Origin: Chara braunii
Lineage: Eukaryota > Streptophyta > Charophyceae > Charales > Characeae
Assembly: GCA_003427395.1 (NCBI GenBank)
Contig: BFEA01000826.1
Span: forward strand, 82,126 to 134,298
DNA length: 52,173 nt
Direction of reading: 5' to 3'
Under the pieces are notes generated by a model. That model searched no databases. It saw only the letters and a program-made list of their open reading frames with translations, and was not told where the DNA came from. Shown in pieces: positions 31,823 to 43,192 of this stretch. The position numbers and the translations under genes were made by a program. How positions within the stretch are numbered: the first letter of the stretch is position 1; each line of letters begins with the position of its first letter.

Positions 31823-33694
31823 CGGCCCGACCGAGCAAGAGGGTGCCATTCGCGCACGAACACCAACAACCCCGCGGGCGACGACAGCTATAGACGTTGG
31901 CGTGAACGCGCAAGCCATTGCTAAGGGGAATAAGAGTCGTTGTCGAGCGCATCGGTCCGGTACCACACAAGGCAGTGCGGGACCCTCACGACTGGTCACG
32001 CAGGAGTTGGTCTAAATCCTCGTCGGGAATATACATGGAGCTTTCGTAAGCTGCTCCGGCCGAGTGCGCTAGCCATATCTCCCGCGAGCCCCTACGACAG
32101 GATAGGGCCTACGTGAGGCACGACTTACCTCCACCTTACGGGAGTTGTCACCTCCCTTCGGTGAGCGTATCCCCGCCAAGCTACCAGTCCACAGTACGAA
32201 AGCTAAGCAGCTGCAATCGCAGAGGTGGACCAGCCGAGACCGTTTCTCGTTCGCTGTAGCATAGGGGGTACACGTGCACTGGTAGCACGCCTCTATCGGA
32301 CCCGCACATGAACCGGCATCTTGAGGCGGCTGAGGTTCCAAGCGCGACTCGTCGCCGGTCGACTAGGACGCGTCCCACACACCACGTGCACACCACTATA
32401 AATAACATAAGAACTCTCACACACACACACATATACTTACATACATATACATGACACAACACAGGACAAACAACGCGACAACACTCCTAGTCCCTTAGTA
32501 GCTATCTCATAAGTTCCCTTCGCGGAAATCGGATAGGCGTTGCGCGCGAGACAAAGTATAAAACCGCGCGGACGCAGGGCTAACTTATATCGGCTCGCAA
32601 TGCAAGCGTACGCAAGCGGTCGCAGTGATGGCATACTGTGTAGTACCCATACTCATGCGGTCCTCGCTAATCTCGGGGGTCGCATTCGACACTCAAGTGT
32701 CGGATGACACACGCCTTGAGGGATTGATGTCTTGACGCTGAACAACCGCCAAGTGCGGTTGAAAACCACATCCTCTTCTGCATCTTGCAGAGAGTGGGTG
32801 GTACACAGGTTCATACCTGCGGTAGCAATCGTGTCTTATCGCCCTGGAGACCAACTCTATCATCCAGGGTCTTGAAAGAAGTCAAGGGGTTTGACTTTGA
32901 CGGCTGTCACGGACTACAACGTCCAACTATAAAAATTAACAAGCAAAATCACCTAATAAATAAATAAATATCCCATCACTCATATATCAAATCAGGTATT
33001 GAGACAAAATAAAAGAATGAGAAATATAAACCCATCAGGTATGCAGATCGTGCGGCACATGGTTGTCATTCTCACTGCCTCCAAAGTACGGCTCATATAC
33101 GAGGCTTCAAATACTAACCTGCATAAAACACAGACACACACAATAGCCACATTGCCATACACCAATATGGTCAACTTTATTGTTCCTTGTAACTTACAAC
33201 ATGCCTCACACACTCAAGCCCCAGTCATAGTTCAACTTTCCATAAATACCATAATTTTTTTTTAATGGCAATTTAAAAGAAGTCCGGTTAAAACCCTAAA
33301 AGAAACATATCAAATATTGGGGCTAAGGCAATCAAGTAGAGGTACAAGTGTAACCAAAGTTGTGTCGTGAGCCGACAAGCCGGCGATCAACCAACCGACC
33401 TGTTATCAGTGATAACAAAAAATGATCCTCGTAGGATCAAGCTGAAGCAAGTCCAAATCCTGGATCGAATGTCCAAAGAAGACCTGTATCATTCGACAGG
33501 TCAATGTCCCAGCTAAATCATCAATGTGTGGAGATCAAATCCTCATGACACGTTCTCACTCAAGACTCTCCTAACAGTCAAGCCTAGGTCTTCTTCTAAG
33601 TCAGTGCCCAAAGAAAAAGACCTATGGAAGAATCTCCCCCATACAAAGTGGATTGACAAAGTCGTCAACTGTCAAAATATAATATATCTCCTCT

Positions 33695-34245
33695 AATCTA
33701 AGAAAATTTCGGCAGTGCTTCCCGTAGGAAAAGTGTCTTCTCAAAATTTTTATCAGCCTAAATATGAAAACAGATATAATTTTCAACCTTCCAAAGTCAA
33801 ATTTTGTCTAACTCCGTGAATAAGCAAAACTTTGGGCAACACTCCCTTTAGAAAAGGAGACTTTCCAAATTTTTACTAAGACTTATATAAAAATAAGACA
33901 AATTGAACTTTTGAGAAGTCAAATTTTGACTAACTCCTTGGATTTGCAGTAATTCTGGCAGCGGTTCTTGTAGAGAAAGTAGCTTACCAAACTTTACACA
34001 AAGATAAATTCAGAATTTAAAATGACGACTTCTCAAGATCCAATTTTATCTAACTCCCTGAATTAACAAAAATTTGGTCAGCACTCCCTTTAGAAAAGGA
34101 AAATCTCCAGATTTTTACTAAGTCATATATAAAGTCAGACAAACTGAACTTTGAAAAAACAAAATCTGGCTAACTCCTTGGTTTTGTAGAAATTTCGGCA
34201 ATGCTTCCCGTAGAGAAAGTGGCTTACCAAGATTTATACAAGACC
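33695..34245 (-). repeat. CGGCAG tandem array, five units, in the third copy
   Basis: Units begin near 33704, 33827, 33950, 34074 and 34191 with AAATTTCGGCAGTGCTTCCC-like words. Types alternate: those with CGGCA plus CCCGTAG and those with GGGCA or GGTCA plus CTTTAGAAAAGG. This is two more units than in the two longer copies. Confidence 0.8.
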
Positions 34246-34534
34246 AAGTATAGTAAAATATCCCAGAAAATAGAGAAAATGACCTAAGTAAAAAATAAAC
34301 TTAACTCAGAAAATGCAGGAATTGAAACAAACTTCTATGGCTCCAGCACGTGGCGAGCAACTAAAGCAACTACCTATCAACTGAAACTCAGACCAAGTAG
34401 TAATCTCACTCAGTCACATGCAAGCTAAACCACAAAGGTAAGTACTCTCACCATCCCAAGTCAACCTAGTCAGATAATAGTTCGTAACATTTCAATGATT
34501 TATCCCTTTATACCCGGCTTACATAAGGCATAAA

Positions 34535-35187
34535 GCTAGACCACCCAAGCTTATGGGAACCTGCCTAGCTCGGTCATAGAACATGCACAAACACAGGGCA
34601 TAACAATTTTTCTCTTCTTTTGGCATATGGCTAGGCCACCCTAGTCGCCCTGAACTGTTTAAGTATCCCCACTTTAAATAATTTTATGCAATTAGTCTTT
34701 TGAGGTAACATATAACTGAACCGATTATCTTTAGCTCAAGATTCAGTCTGCCCCTTCGTACCACAAGTTTATTCTTAATTAATACTCTCTTCACTTTGTG
34801 ATAAACTATAGTCAGACCACCCAAATTTATGGAACCCTATCTAACTAGCCAGTTCATAGATAAAATAATAGTAACATATAACCAAGTTATATCCTTTTGG
34901 TTCCAGCATGTGCGTGGCATTGGACCAAGACCACCCAAACTTATGGGAACCTGTCTGGTCCTCAACCTGGTTCATTCTCCTAAATGCAAAGTGGAAAGAA
35001 ACTGAAAGAACCTCAAAGTAAACAAGGCGACCAAGCCACCCAAACTTATGGAACATGCTTGGCCCTTGAAAAATCAATCACAGTTAGCCTTTGCAAGTCA
35101 AAGCAGCAAGACCACCCAAACTTATGGGAACCTGTCTGGTCCTCCAGGCATCCAAAATAAACATAGCACTGGGCCCTCCTAACTTAT
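34535..35187. repeat. Hairpin array in the third copy
   Basis: The core here is CACCCAAACTTATGGGAACC, with CCA...TGG strengthened to CCCA...TGGG. Units lie near 34545, 34631, 34735, 34815, 34928, 35033, 35109 and 35170. Flanking arms again pair: AGCTAG/CTAGCT near 34541-34575, AGACC/GGTC at 34928 and 35109, AAGCC/GGC at 35033. Both the core stem and the arms changed in a compensated way relative to the other copies. Confidence 0.75.
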
Positions 35188-35224
35188 GGAGACTCTCCCA
35201 TCCTGGGATGTACGAAGTCTCACT

Positions 35225-35395
35225 TGGTACTTGCTGACTAGACTAGGTTAGACTGAGACTGGGTACCGCTGACTAGACTAAGTAGGAATGGGACTGCCCT
35301 TTGCTGACTAGACTAGGACTGCGCTTTGCTGACTGGACTAGGACTGCCCCTTGCTGACTCAGATACGACTTGACTACTAGACTCTACGAAGAGCC
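35225..35395 (+). repeat. TGCTGACTAGACTAG minisatellite
   Basis: About six irregular units of roughly 27-45 bp share TTGCTGACTAGACTAGGACT or a close variant. It lies immediately beyond the end of the third terminal-repeat copy. Confidence 0.8.
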
Positions 35396-35910
35396 AGTTC
35401 GGGGACATCTAGAAGGTACTAGACTTGTCCTTTCGGAACTGTAGCGGCTAAGACCTAAACTGACCCTACGACTACTAAAACAGAAGTTTACGGGTCAAAC
35501 CCACACGACCAACTATGTACAGCAGAAAAACGTACGACTTTTAAGGGATAGGTCGCGGGTTCAAACATGCAAGGGTCAACAGGTACTGTACAATGGGTAA
35601 GGGTAGATCTAGGGATCGAGCCCTCGGATCTGCATCCATCACGTGACATAGGTGGAACCGTTTCACCTAGCCCGATTCCCCACTTTATGAAGATGAGCAA
35701 GGGGCTGATCCGACACGGTACTTTCACCAAAAAATTGGAAAAGTTTCTTGAAAGATGGGTCCGTGGCATTCGGCACATGAAAGAAAATTTCGGACCCACA
35801 GACCCGACATTTTGGGGGCTTTTCCTACACATACGCCGAAACGGGATGCACCACACCCGAACAACCAATGGTGGACTAACGAAAAGCCAACAAAAAAAAG
35901 GGAAAAGTAT

Positions 35911-36965
35911 GTTGAACTCACAGGTGCTGTTCGGAATGAGCAAGAACATCACTCCGTAGGCAGGTATGCTGCGGCTGAGTTTGAACAGGCAAAAGAAAGA
36001 CGGGCCTCAGCAAAACAAACATAGGGCCATAATTCCCTCCCGGAGGGCGCAGTCTCACACGGTCTCCAGATTCTGTTCTTCTGTATCCAGCTGCTTTCAC
36101 GACCATAGCATTGTTGCTCTTGCTTTTTTTGGTTTCATCATTGCTTTTTTTTTCCACTGCCGGGATGACTGCAGGGCAATAATGCCCTCAAGGACGGTGC
36201 ACTCTTACACCTTCTCCAGATTGTGTGCCCCTGCTTTCACGACCATAGCTCGTCGTTTTTTTTTTGTTTCCCTCCCCCCCCATCATCCCCATGTGCAGCC
36301 TAGACATCTCGGCTGTGGCCTGGACATCTAAACCGTGGCCCAGCCACAGGCGTGGCCTAGACATCTTGGCTGTGGCCCAGCCACAGGCGTGGTCTAGGCA
36401 TCTTGGCTGTGGCCCAGTCACGGGCATGGCCTAGACATGGCCCAGCCAAGGATGTGGCCTAGATATCTCAGCTGCGGCCCAGCCACGGCGTGGCCTAGAC
36501 ATCTCGGGCGTGGCCTGGATATCTCTAATTGGCACGGCCACAAAATGAAAAACAAAAACATAAAAAAAGAAGCCCCACCCCCCCCAAAAAAAAAGAAAAA
36601 AAAACAAGCCCCCCATCCCCCCCCAAAAAAAACAAGAAAAAAAAGAAGCATCAAAACTATGGTCGTGAAAGCACCTGGATACAGAATCAGGAGAACACTG
36701 TGCCCTCTGGGAGGGTGTTATAGTGTGAAAAAGAAAAAAAACGAAAAAAAAAGCAACAACCCTATGGTCATGAAAGCAGCCAAAAACAGAAGAACAGAAC
36801 GTGTAAGATTGCAGCCTCCGGGAGGGCATTATAGCCCGGGCCCATGTTTTTTTTGCCTTTCCCCATGTTTTGTTTGTCTTTCCAAACTCAGCCGCGCCAT
36901 ACCTGCCAACGGACTGATGTTTTTGGTCATTCCGAATTCAAAGTGTGACTCCAGAACAGTTCCCT
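35911..36965. mobile_element. Large foldback element 1
   Basis: The left arm, about 35911-36260, matches the reverse complement of about 36650-36965. Shared words include TGTTCNGGAATGA, GGCAGGTATG, CGGCTGAGTTTG, CCCTCCCGGAGG and CTTTCACGACCATAG. Each arm itself contains two direct subrepeats of about 150 bp bounded by CCCTCC.GGAGG and CACGACCATAG. The centre is a minisatellite. No open frame resembles a transposase. The modular inverted arms recall Foldback (FB/TU) elements. Confidence 0.75.
36296..36540. repeat. Palindromic minisatellite at the centre of foldback element 1
   Basis: Five to six units of about 48 bp contain GTGGCCTAGACATCT, TTGGCTGTGGCCCAGCCACA and related words. Each unit includes a short palindrome (TGGCTGTGGCCCAGCCACA). 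Confidence 0.85.
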
Positions 36966-37330
36966 CAGAAAAAAATATAAAAACCGCCTACTTTCAGGGG
37001 AAGGGGAACGGGTAGGGGGTCGGGCGCTTTTGGAAATTCCATAGCCCAACCCGGCACAATTCCTTCCCATGCTGCCAACCAGGAGGCTGAGAGAAGAAAC
37101 AGCCAGTTTAAACCACCAATACTTGGCCCAGCTATCGGCCGCGGGCTTGCCCGTTCATGCGCCACAGCCTCAGGAGGTCGGCCGATAGCAGCGCCCGGTA
37201 GGCCAACAAAGCCGGGCTCAGCCACTTTCGGGATGACACTCCTGACAGCAAAAAGAAAACAAAAAAAAAACAAAAAAAAAAACAAAAAAAAACAAACAAA
37301 TAAGAAGACTTACCAAAGAAACAAAACAAC

Positions 37331-37332
<2 letters not shown>

Positions 37333-37398
<66 letters not shown>

Positions 37399-37475
37399 GG
37401 CCTCGTGCCGTTTTTAAAAGCAGTGTGGGAATTTTCCCACGCTTTGCTTTTTCGAACGGCGGGGGGGCAGAAAGG

Positions 37476-37529
<54 letters not shown>

Positions 37530-37575
37530 AAGTGTGGGAAAATTCCCACACTTTGCATTTTCGAACGGCGGGGGG

Positions 37576-37622
<47 letters not shown>

Positions 37623-37690
37623 CCCCCCAGCCGTTCAAAAAAGCAAAGTGTGGGAAAATTTTCACATTGCTTTTTCAAACGGCGCGGGGC

Positions 37691-37728
<38 letters not shown>

Positions 37729-37740
37729 GAGATCTCGTCG

Positions 37741-37775
<35 letters not shown>

Positions 37776-37897
37776 GGCTGCATGTACGAAATTCTACAGT
37801 TCGAAGCCGGAGTGAATCTTCCTGCGAAATGGGGAAGATTCATTCCTGCTTTGGCTTCATTCCCGCTCTAAAGCCGTTCGAAGAACGGGGGAAGATC

Positions 37898-37989
<92 letters not shown>

Positions 37990-37993
37990 AGAG
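37333..37993. repeat. Cluster of CT, AG and CA microsatellites with palindromic spacers
   Basis: CT at 37333-37392; AG at 37480-37526, 37580-37617 and 37693-37724; TC at 37740-37768; CA then AG at 37902-37993, running into the N gap. Spacers at 37430-37460, 37527-37577 and 37630-37690 repeat AAGTGTGGGAAAATTCCCAC-type palindromes. Confidence 0.9.
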
Positions 37994-38272
37994 NNNNNNN
38001 NNNNNNNNNNNNNNNNNNNNNNNNNNNNNNNNNNNNNNNNNNNNNNNNNNNNNNNNNNNNNNNNNNNNNNNNNNNNNNNNNNNNNNNNNNNNNNNNNNNN
38101 NNNNNNNNNNNNNNNNNNNNNNNNNNNNNNNNNNNNNNNNNNNNNNNNNNNNNNNNNNNNNNNNNNNNNNNNNNNNNNNNNNNNNNNNNNNNNNNNNNNN
38201 NNNNNNNNNNNNNNNNNNNNNNNNNNNNNNNNNNNNNNNNNNNNNNNNNNNNNNNNNNNNNNNNNNNNNNNN
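37994..38272. other. Assembly gap
   Basis: 279 Ns following an AG microsatellite, probably unresolved because of the repeat. Confidence 0.98.
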
Positions 38273-38573
38273 CTTCGTTTTTTCTTTTTTTTTTCCTTCA
38301 TTTTTTTTTTTGTTTTTCTGTTGCTCGTCTTATTTCTTTTTCTCCGATCTCGTTTCTTTTTTCCGTTTTTTTTTTTGTTTTGTCTACTGAATGTTTTTTT
38401 TTCGTTTTGGGGGGGTACCAGCAGACTGACGTTCGGGAACTCCACGCCCAATAGTCCGAGCCTGGGCACCGCTCGGCGTACCGGCTGGCCGAGGCTCAGA
38501 ATCGATAGCTGGGCCAAGTACTGGTGGCCAAGTACTGGTGGTGTAATCTCAAGGCCCGGATCCTTTTTTTTTC

Positions 38574-38795
38574 CAGAAAACAGGGAAACCGTAATCACTT
38601 TTGGCGTCACTTTTGCACCCTGGCTGAGCCGGTAACGGCCGCTGTGTAAAAATGGGGGGAAAGTGTTTTGCAGGGTGCAAAAATGATGCCAAAAGGCCCA
38701 AAAGTGATCTTGGGGATGGGGCACCTTTTTCCCGGTTTGGGGGAAATGCATACAAAGGTTTTGTTGCGGGGAGGTTTTATGACTTTTCCCTTCTT
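38574..38795. mobile_element. MITE related to the one at 51627-51800
   Basis: AATCACTTTTGG... GCACCCTG (38593-38622) pairs with CAGGGTGCAAAAATGATGCC and AAAAGTGATC (38671-38709). The right part, GGCACCTTTTTCCC, CATACAAAGGTTTTGTTGCG and GACTTTTCCC, matches the right arm of the element at 51.7 kb. Confidence 0.6.
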
Positions 38796-38852
38796 TTTTC
38801 TTTTCAAGAAAAACTCCTAGAGTGAGGACGACGCCCACAGACTGCCTGAGAC

Positions 38853-39010
38853 CGGGGGCCAAGTCCCACTAGCAGCGTTCAATGCCTGAATCTGGACTTG
38901 TTGGTAGATATGTGCGGTTGAGGATACTCAACGCCGTTTGTGCACATTTCCTCAAACACGTACAGATTCAGGCCTTCAGGAAACTCGGCGCTGCTAGTGG
39001 CACTTGAAGG
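38853..39010. mobile_element. MITE with CAAGTCCCACTAGC ends
   Basis: The left arm GGGGGCCAAGTCCCACTAGC... CCTGAATCTG pairs imperfectly with CAGATTCAGGCC... GCTGCTAGTGGCACTTG on the right. Arms are about 45 bp around a loop of about 65 bp. No coding capacity. Confidence 0.7.
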
Positions 39011-39082
39011 GTGTTGAGAATGGAGGAGGGAGAAGCCATCAGGCCATGAGAAGGACTCGAGGGAATAGAGGTGGCTACTTCT

Positions 39083-39178
39083 GGGCCCAAGTCCCACATA
39101 CCCCAATTCTCAATTTCTGACCATAGATTATGAAGATCAACAGCCATAAAATATCAATCAGAGGAAGAGGGACTGGGC
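39083..39178. mobile_element. MITE remnant with the GACCNTAGAT core
   Basis: It begins GGGCCCAAGTCCCACAT and has the central core CTGACCATAGATTATGAAG then GATCAACAGCCA, which matches the cores of the MITEs at 43929 and 44903. The right end, GAGGGACTGGGCC, is the inverted terminus. Confidence 0.55.
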
Positions 39179-39318
39179 CGCACAGGGGAAATGTAGAGGT
39201 TCCCTGGCCTCAGTTGGTATGTTTTGAATATGAAAAACTGCAAGCGTGCTATAAAAGGAAAGGAAGGTTTCCTCTTGAAGCACAAAGACCACACATTCTT
39301 AAGGAAAAAAAAAAAAGG

Positions 39319-39899
39319 GATAATTTGTCTGGCGCCCCTGTATTTTCCATTCTTTGCATCGCGCCCCTCCACAAGGCAAATTTTCCACAAAACCTTGGTG
39401 TCGTTTGGGCCTCATATGTTTTCGTAGTGCCCCTACCAGTACCCACACCAAATCTGCAGCATGCCCCTACCGGATAACCGTTGGAAAATTTTCTGACATG
39501 CCCCTACCGCACCGGTACCATCGATCTTTCGAACAGGTAAGTATCCAACCTCATGGCTGATCTCATGCTACTTCCATCGATAGATTGAGCAAAATCGAAT
39601 GAATCTACCTCTAGAACATGGAAATATACACTGCCACACCTTTTTTTTTTCCTTTTTTTTTGTGTGTGTGTGTGCGAGAGAGAGAGAGAGAACATGTCAG
39701 TGTCCAACCTCAGATAGGATGAGCAAAATCGAATGAATCTACCGCTAGAACACGGAAATATACACTGCCACACTTGTTTGTTTGTGTGTGTGTGTGTGAC
39801 AGAGAGAGAGAGACAGCTGACCTCATGCTACTTCCATCTATAGGATGAGCAAAATCGAATGAATCTACTGCTAAAACATTGAGATATACACGGCCACCC

Positions 39900-39985
<86 letters not shown>

Positions 39986-40121
39986 ACGTATCTTTCACAT
40001 ACACACACACAAACAAGTGTGGTAGTGTATATTTCCATGTTCTGGGGGTATATTGATTCGATTTTGCTCATCCTATCAATGGAAGTAGCATGAGGTCAGC
40101 TGCAAGGTTGGAGACTTGCAT

Positions 40122-40191
<70 letters not shown>

Positions 40192-40323
40192 ACACACACA
40201 AAAAAAAAAAAACAAAAAAAAACAAGTGTGGCAGTGTATGTTGCCATGTTCTAGCGGTAGATTCATTGGATTTTGCTCATCCTATCTATGGAAGTAGCAT
40301 GCGGCCAGGTTGGAGACTTACCT

Positions 40324-40406
<83 letters not shown>

Positions 40407-40958
40407 CACGGGCACACACACACACAAACAAGTGTGGCAGTGTATATTTCCATGGTCTAGGGGTAGATTCATTCTATTTTCTATTTTGCTCATCCTATCC
40501 ACACACACACAAACAAACTCGCAGGGAAGAGATTGACATGAACCAAAAGCAGAGGAACAGCGAAGAGCGAGAACAAAGAGGGCAAGACGGCAAAACTCCA
40601 AGCAGCGGAACAGGAGGATGACCTTCACTATCTTCTCCGCGCTGCAAGCAGCCGAGTGTCTACTGCACTCCAGCAGCTTCTGTGCGGAGTCAAGAATGGG
40701 TTAGAAACCAACTCAAATTTTAAGAGTCTCACTGCTGCAGGGGCATGACAGGAAGATGGCTGCCCCTTATGAGGACATATGGCGCAGACCCCAACAGAAT
40801 GGGACCGCCAGTTGATAGCGTCCTGGAAAGTTGCGCCCACTACCCAACAAGGGCCTGCCGAAAATATTTTTAGACCAGGGGCGCAACAGGGTGAATCTAC
40901 CGTCGGAGGGTGCCCAGCAAAATAATGGAAAATACAGGGGTGCCAGACAAAATTTCCC
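39319..40958. mobile_element. Large foldback element 3 with a 3+3 palindromic array
   Basis: Outer arms: TTTGTCTGGCGCCCCTGTAT through GCATGCCCCTACC (39324-39472) against the reverse complement of 40745-40958. Inner array: three units in plus orientation (about 39537-39690, 39697-39812 and 39815-39985) contain TTCCATCNATAG, GAGCAAAATCGAATGAATCT, GAACANGGAAATATACAC, (GT)n and (GA)n. Three units in reverse order and orientation follow (about 40005-40150, 40160-40350 and 40375-40500). The symmetry centre is near 39985-40000. No transposase is present. Confidence 0.75.
39900..40420. repeat. GT/GA and CT/CA microsatellites of foldback element 3
   Basis: GT then GA at 39900-39982, CT then CA at 40124-40200 and 40325-40420. 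The two sides are complementary, as expected for inverted units. Confidence 0.9.
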
Positions 40959-40977
40959 AAAAAAAAAAGAAAAGAAA

Positions 40978-42208
40978 TGAATAGTCATCGCTGAGTGGCC
41001 ATCTCATGTGGAGTACTATTCTTTCACTTTTTTTTCCTAACGAAGCATAGAATAGGGGAGGAGGGCTGGACGGACGAAGCGGGATGCCGGCGCCGTAGCG
41101 CTCTGCTCCCGTGACGCGCGCGCTAGTTTCATAGGCGTGGGGCTTAGTGCCATAGCCCAGTGCGCTTAGCACTGGGAGAGACGTGTTCTTTCAGCTGTCA
41201 ATCCTACCGAGGGTTGAGCACGAGTAGACAAGAGACCTTTGAACCGTCGAAGAAAGATGTTAGTTTACACGAACCAACAGAACAATCCAGAACAAGCTTG
41301 AAACGAAGAACGCTGGGAAGCAGCGTCCTTCCGATGGAACACCTCTAAACTATGCGCCTCATGGATGACGGGTGGATCGGGGGAAATCCGGATTTTGGAC
41401 ATACACGTCTCTGAATGTGGGCGACAAGCAATCAGGACAGTAGGGCTTCTCAGAGATGCATGTGATTGAGTTTGGAGTAACTGTGCAGCTAGTGGGACCG
41501 TGACATGAGGAATGGGGAGATAGGGTAAGGAGTAAAGGTGGATGAACGTTCGGGGCAAGCGGATAAAGGACAGTAGAAGTACAGCAGGCGGGTAGGCTTG
41601 GGTGAAGCTCTGGGGGAGAGCACAGCCGAAGCCGAAAGGGGGTGCAAGTGGAAGAGCGTAAAAGTAAAACACTTCGAAAGGCGGCGGAAATAGGGGAAAG
41701 GAACAGTAGAAGCCCCACGCACTGAGGCCAAGGGAAGTGCGGATGATCTTCGACCGTGCAGACAAGTGAGTTTCAGGCGAGTTTTCTAACCCTGCTCAAT
41801 ACGGAAGAAGGGCCATGATCGGGGCTACCGGCGGTTGAACTCGGGTGGAATCTGAAGGGCGAAGGCTCGAGCATCACGGCAGGCAATGAGACTGTCAGTG
41901 GAAGAAAGTAGCCACGAGGGACACTTGGAGGGGGAGAGCTGCAAATAGGGCTCTTTTTTTTTTTTTTTTTTTTTTTTCACTGCTTGATCGGCTGTAGGGG
42001 AAAGAGAACTTCATGAGCAATGATCTGTGCTGAATGTGGAGCTTCATCTTAAGGTCGACAGTTCGAAATCTTTGGCAGCAAGTGAGAAGGTGGAAGGGAG
42101 TGGTACTCGCCGCGAGAGTATGTAGGGCAGTTTCTTGAACAAGGGGGAAGAAGGAAAGCGGGAAGAGACAACCGCGTTAACACCAGGGCCAGCAGAACTC
42201 GAAGGCAA
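40978..42208. other. Unassigned region with a U6-flank repeat at its left edge
   Basis: ATAGTCATCGCTGAGTGGCC (from about 40982) is an inverted copy of sequence at 44663-44706, beyond the U6 pseudogene. The rest includes a minus-strand open frame of 166 codons (41265-41765), aromatic and Pro-rich with no domain, and a T run at 41955-41978. I see no supportable gene. Confidence 0.5.
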
Positions 42209-42678
42209 GTGTTTGAACCTCAGCCGAGCACACGAGAGTTGAGAGTCAGTGACAGCGAGGATCAGTCTTCAGGAACGTTTTTTTTTTTTTTTGGAAAAAA
42301 CAGGAGACGGCGGCGGGATTCCAATGGAGTTGAACGTCCGGTGCTGGACCCCTGTGGGTGTGAACTTAGATGGGTCTGTGTGATAGGGCAGTGCCATCAG
42401 CCTCAAAACGATAAGGATGGAGTATTGAGAGCGAAGGATGTCGAGCTGAGGAATAGACAGGATGGTATTCACAGATCAGGGGGTGATAATGACGATACTG
42501 ATGATGATGATGATGATAATAATGAAGGTGCTAATGATCATGAGGATCATAATGGTGATAATATGAATCGTTCAAATCAGATGACTGGGGATGGCAATGA
42601 AGATGGTGATAATGAAACGTTGGAATCGTTGGAATCACCTCAAAACGGTGATGGTGGTGGTGGTGGTGGTGGTGGTGG

Positions 42679-42710
<32 letters not shown>

Positions 42711-43027
42711 GTCATGATGATCATCATGATGATGGTGATGATGATCATCATGATGAGGATGATGATGATGGAGATTATGGTGATATGAACCGTTTGAATC
42801 AGAAGACTGGGGTTGAAGAAAGGGAAGATGATAACGCAGGTCTGGGCGGTACAGTCTATTGGGATACGAAGAGAAGTGAAGACAGGAGAGTGGATTTCAA
42901 AGCTTCCAACGACACGAAAGGCAGTGAGCAGAAGGAGAGTGAAGACAACAGTGTTGAAAAAACTCGTGACTGGCAGTGGAGGAGACGGGATTGGCGAATT
43001 CCGTGGTGCAGAGAGAGAACGCTCTGA
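42209..43027 (+). CDS. Hypothetical Asp/Gly/His-rich low-complexity ORF
   Basis: 272 codons. The N-terminal 90 residues include a phenylalanine run from a T tract and a basic RRRRR stretch. Residues about 95-195 are dominated by Asp with Asn, Gly and His (GAT/GGT/CAT repeats), and the C-terminal 75 residues are mixed charged. NMNRSNQMTGD and DMNRLNQKTGV are two related segments about 67 residues apart. Such frames often arise by chance from GAT-type repeats. The non-repetitive ends and the internal duplication leave open a real acidic protein. No homologue is recognised. Confidence 0.25.
42490..42780 (+). repeat. GAT/GGT trinucleotide repeat tract
   Basis: Irregular GAT, AAT, GGT and CAT triplets, densest at 42650-42775. 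It produces the Asp/Gly/His-rich frame above. Confidence 0.9.
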
Positions 43028-43047
43028 GTGTCTCTGTATGTGTGCGT

Positions 43048-43049
<2 letters not shown>

Positions 43050-43123
<74 letters not shown>

Positions 43124-43124
43124 N

Positions 43125-43190
<66 letters not shown>
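43050..43190. repeat. (GT)n(GA)n compound microsatellite
   Basis: GT at 43050-43100 followed by GA to 43190, with one N at 43125. Confidence 0.95.

Positions 43191-43192
<2 letters not shown>

Larger units (their letters stand above)
31941..35187 (-). repeat. Diverged third copy of the giant terminal repeat (truncated)
   Basis: It starts TGTCGAGCGCATCGGTCCGG, matching the first bases of the repeats at 5802 and 19794, and follows them collinearly through the hairpin array to about 35187, where similarity stops (equivalent to about 8990). Identity is visibly lower than between the other two copies, and it has no Ns, so it is independently sequenced. The GC-rich half with the U6-like module is absent. 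Confidence 0.85.
37111..38546. mobile_element. Large foldback element 2 with GA/CT arms
   Basis: CCACCAATACTTGGCCCAGC (from 37117) is the inverse of CTGGGCCAAGTACTGGTGG (38506-38524), and weaker inverted similarity continues inward (GGCTCAG, TTCGGGA). Inside lie several modules, each with a 30-bp palindrome (GCAAAGTGTGGGAA joined to its complement), GAACGGCGGGG, and a run of AG or TC. At 37726-37741 the palindrome GACGAGATCTCGTC sits between an (AG)n and a (TC)n run. A gap of 279 Ns interrupts the right side. Confidence 0.6.

Noticed and set aside
41265-41765. 166-codon minus-strand frame
   Set aside because: Pro/Phe/Leu-rich, no domain, overlapped by frames of similar length; no support for a gene.
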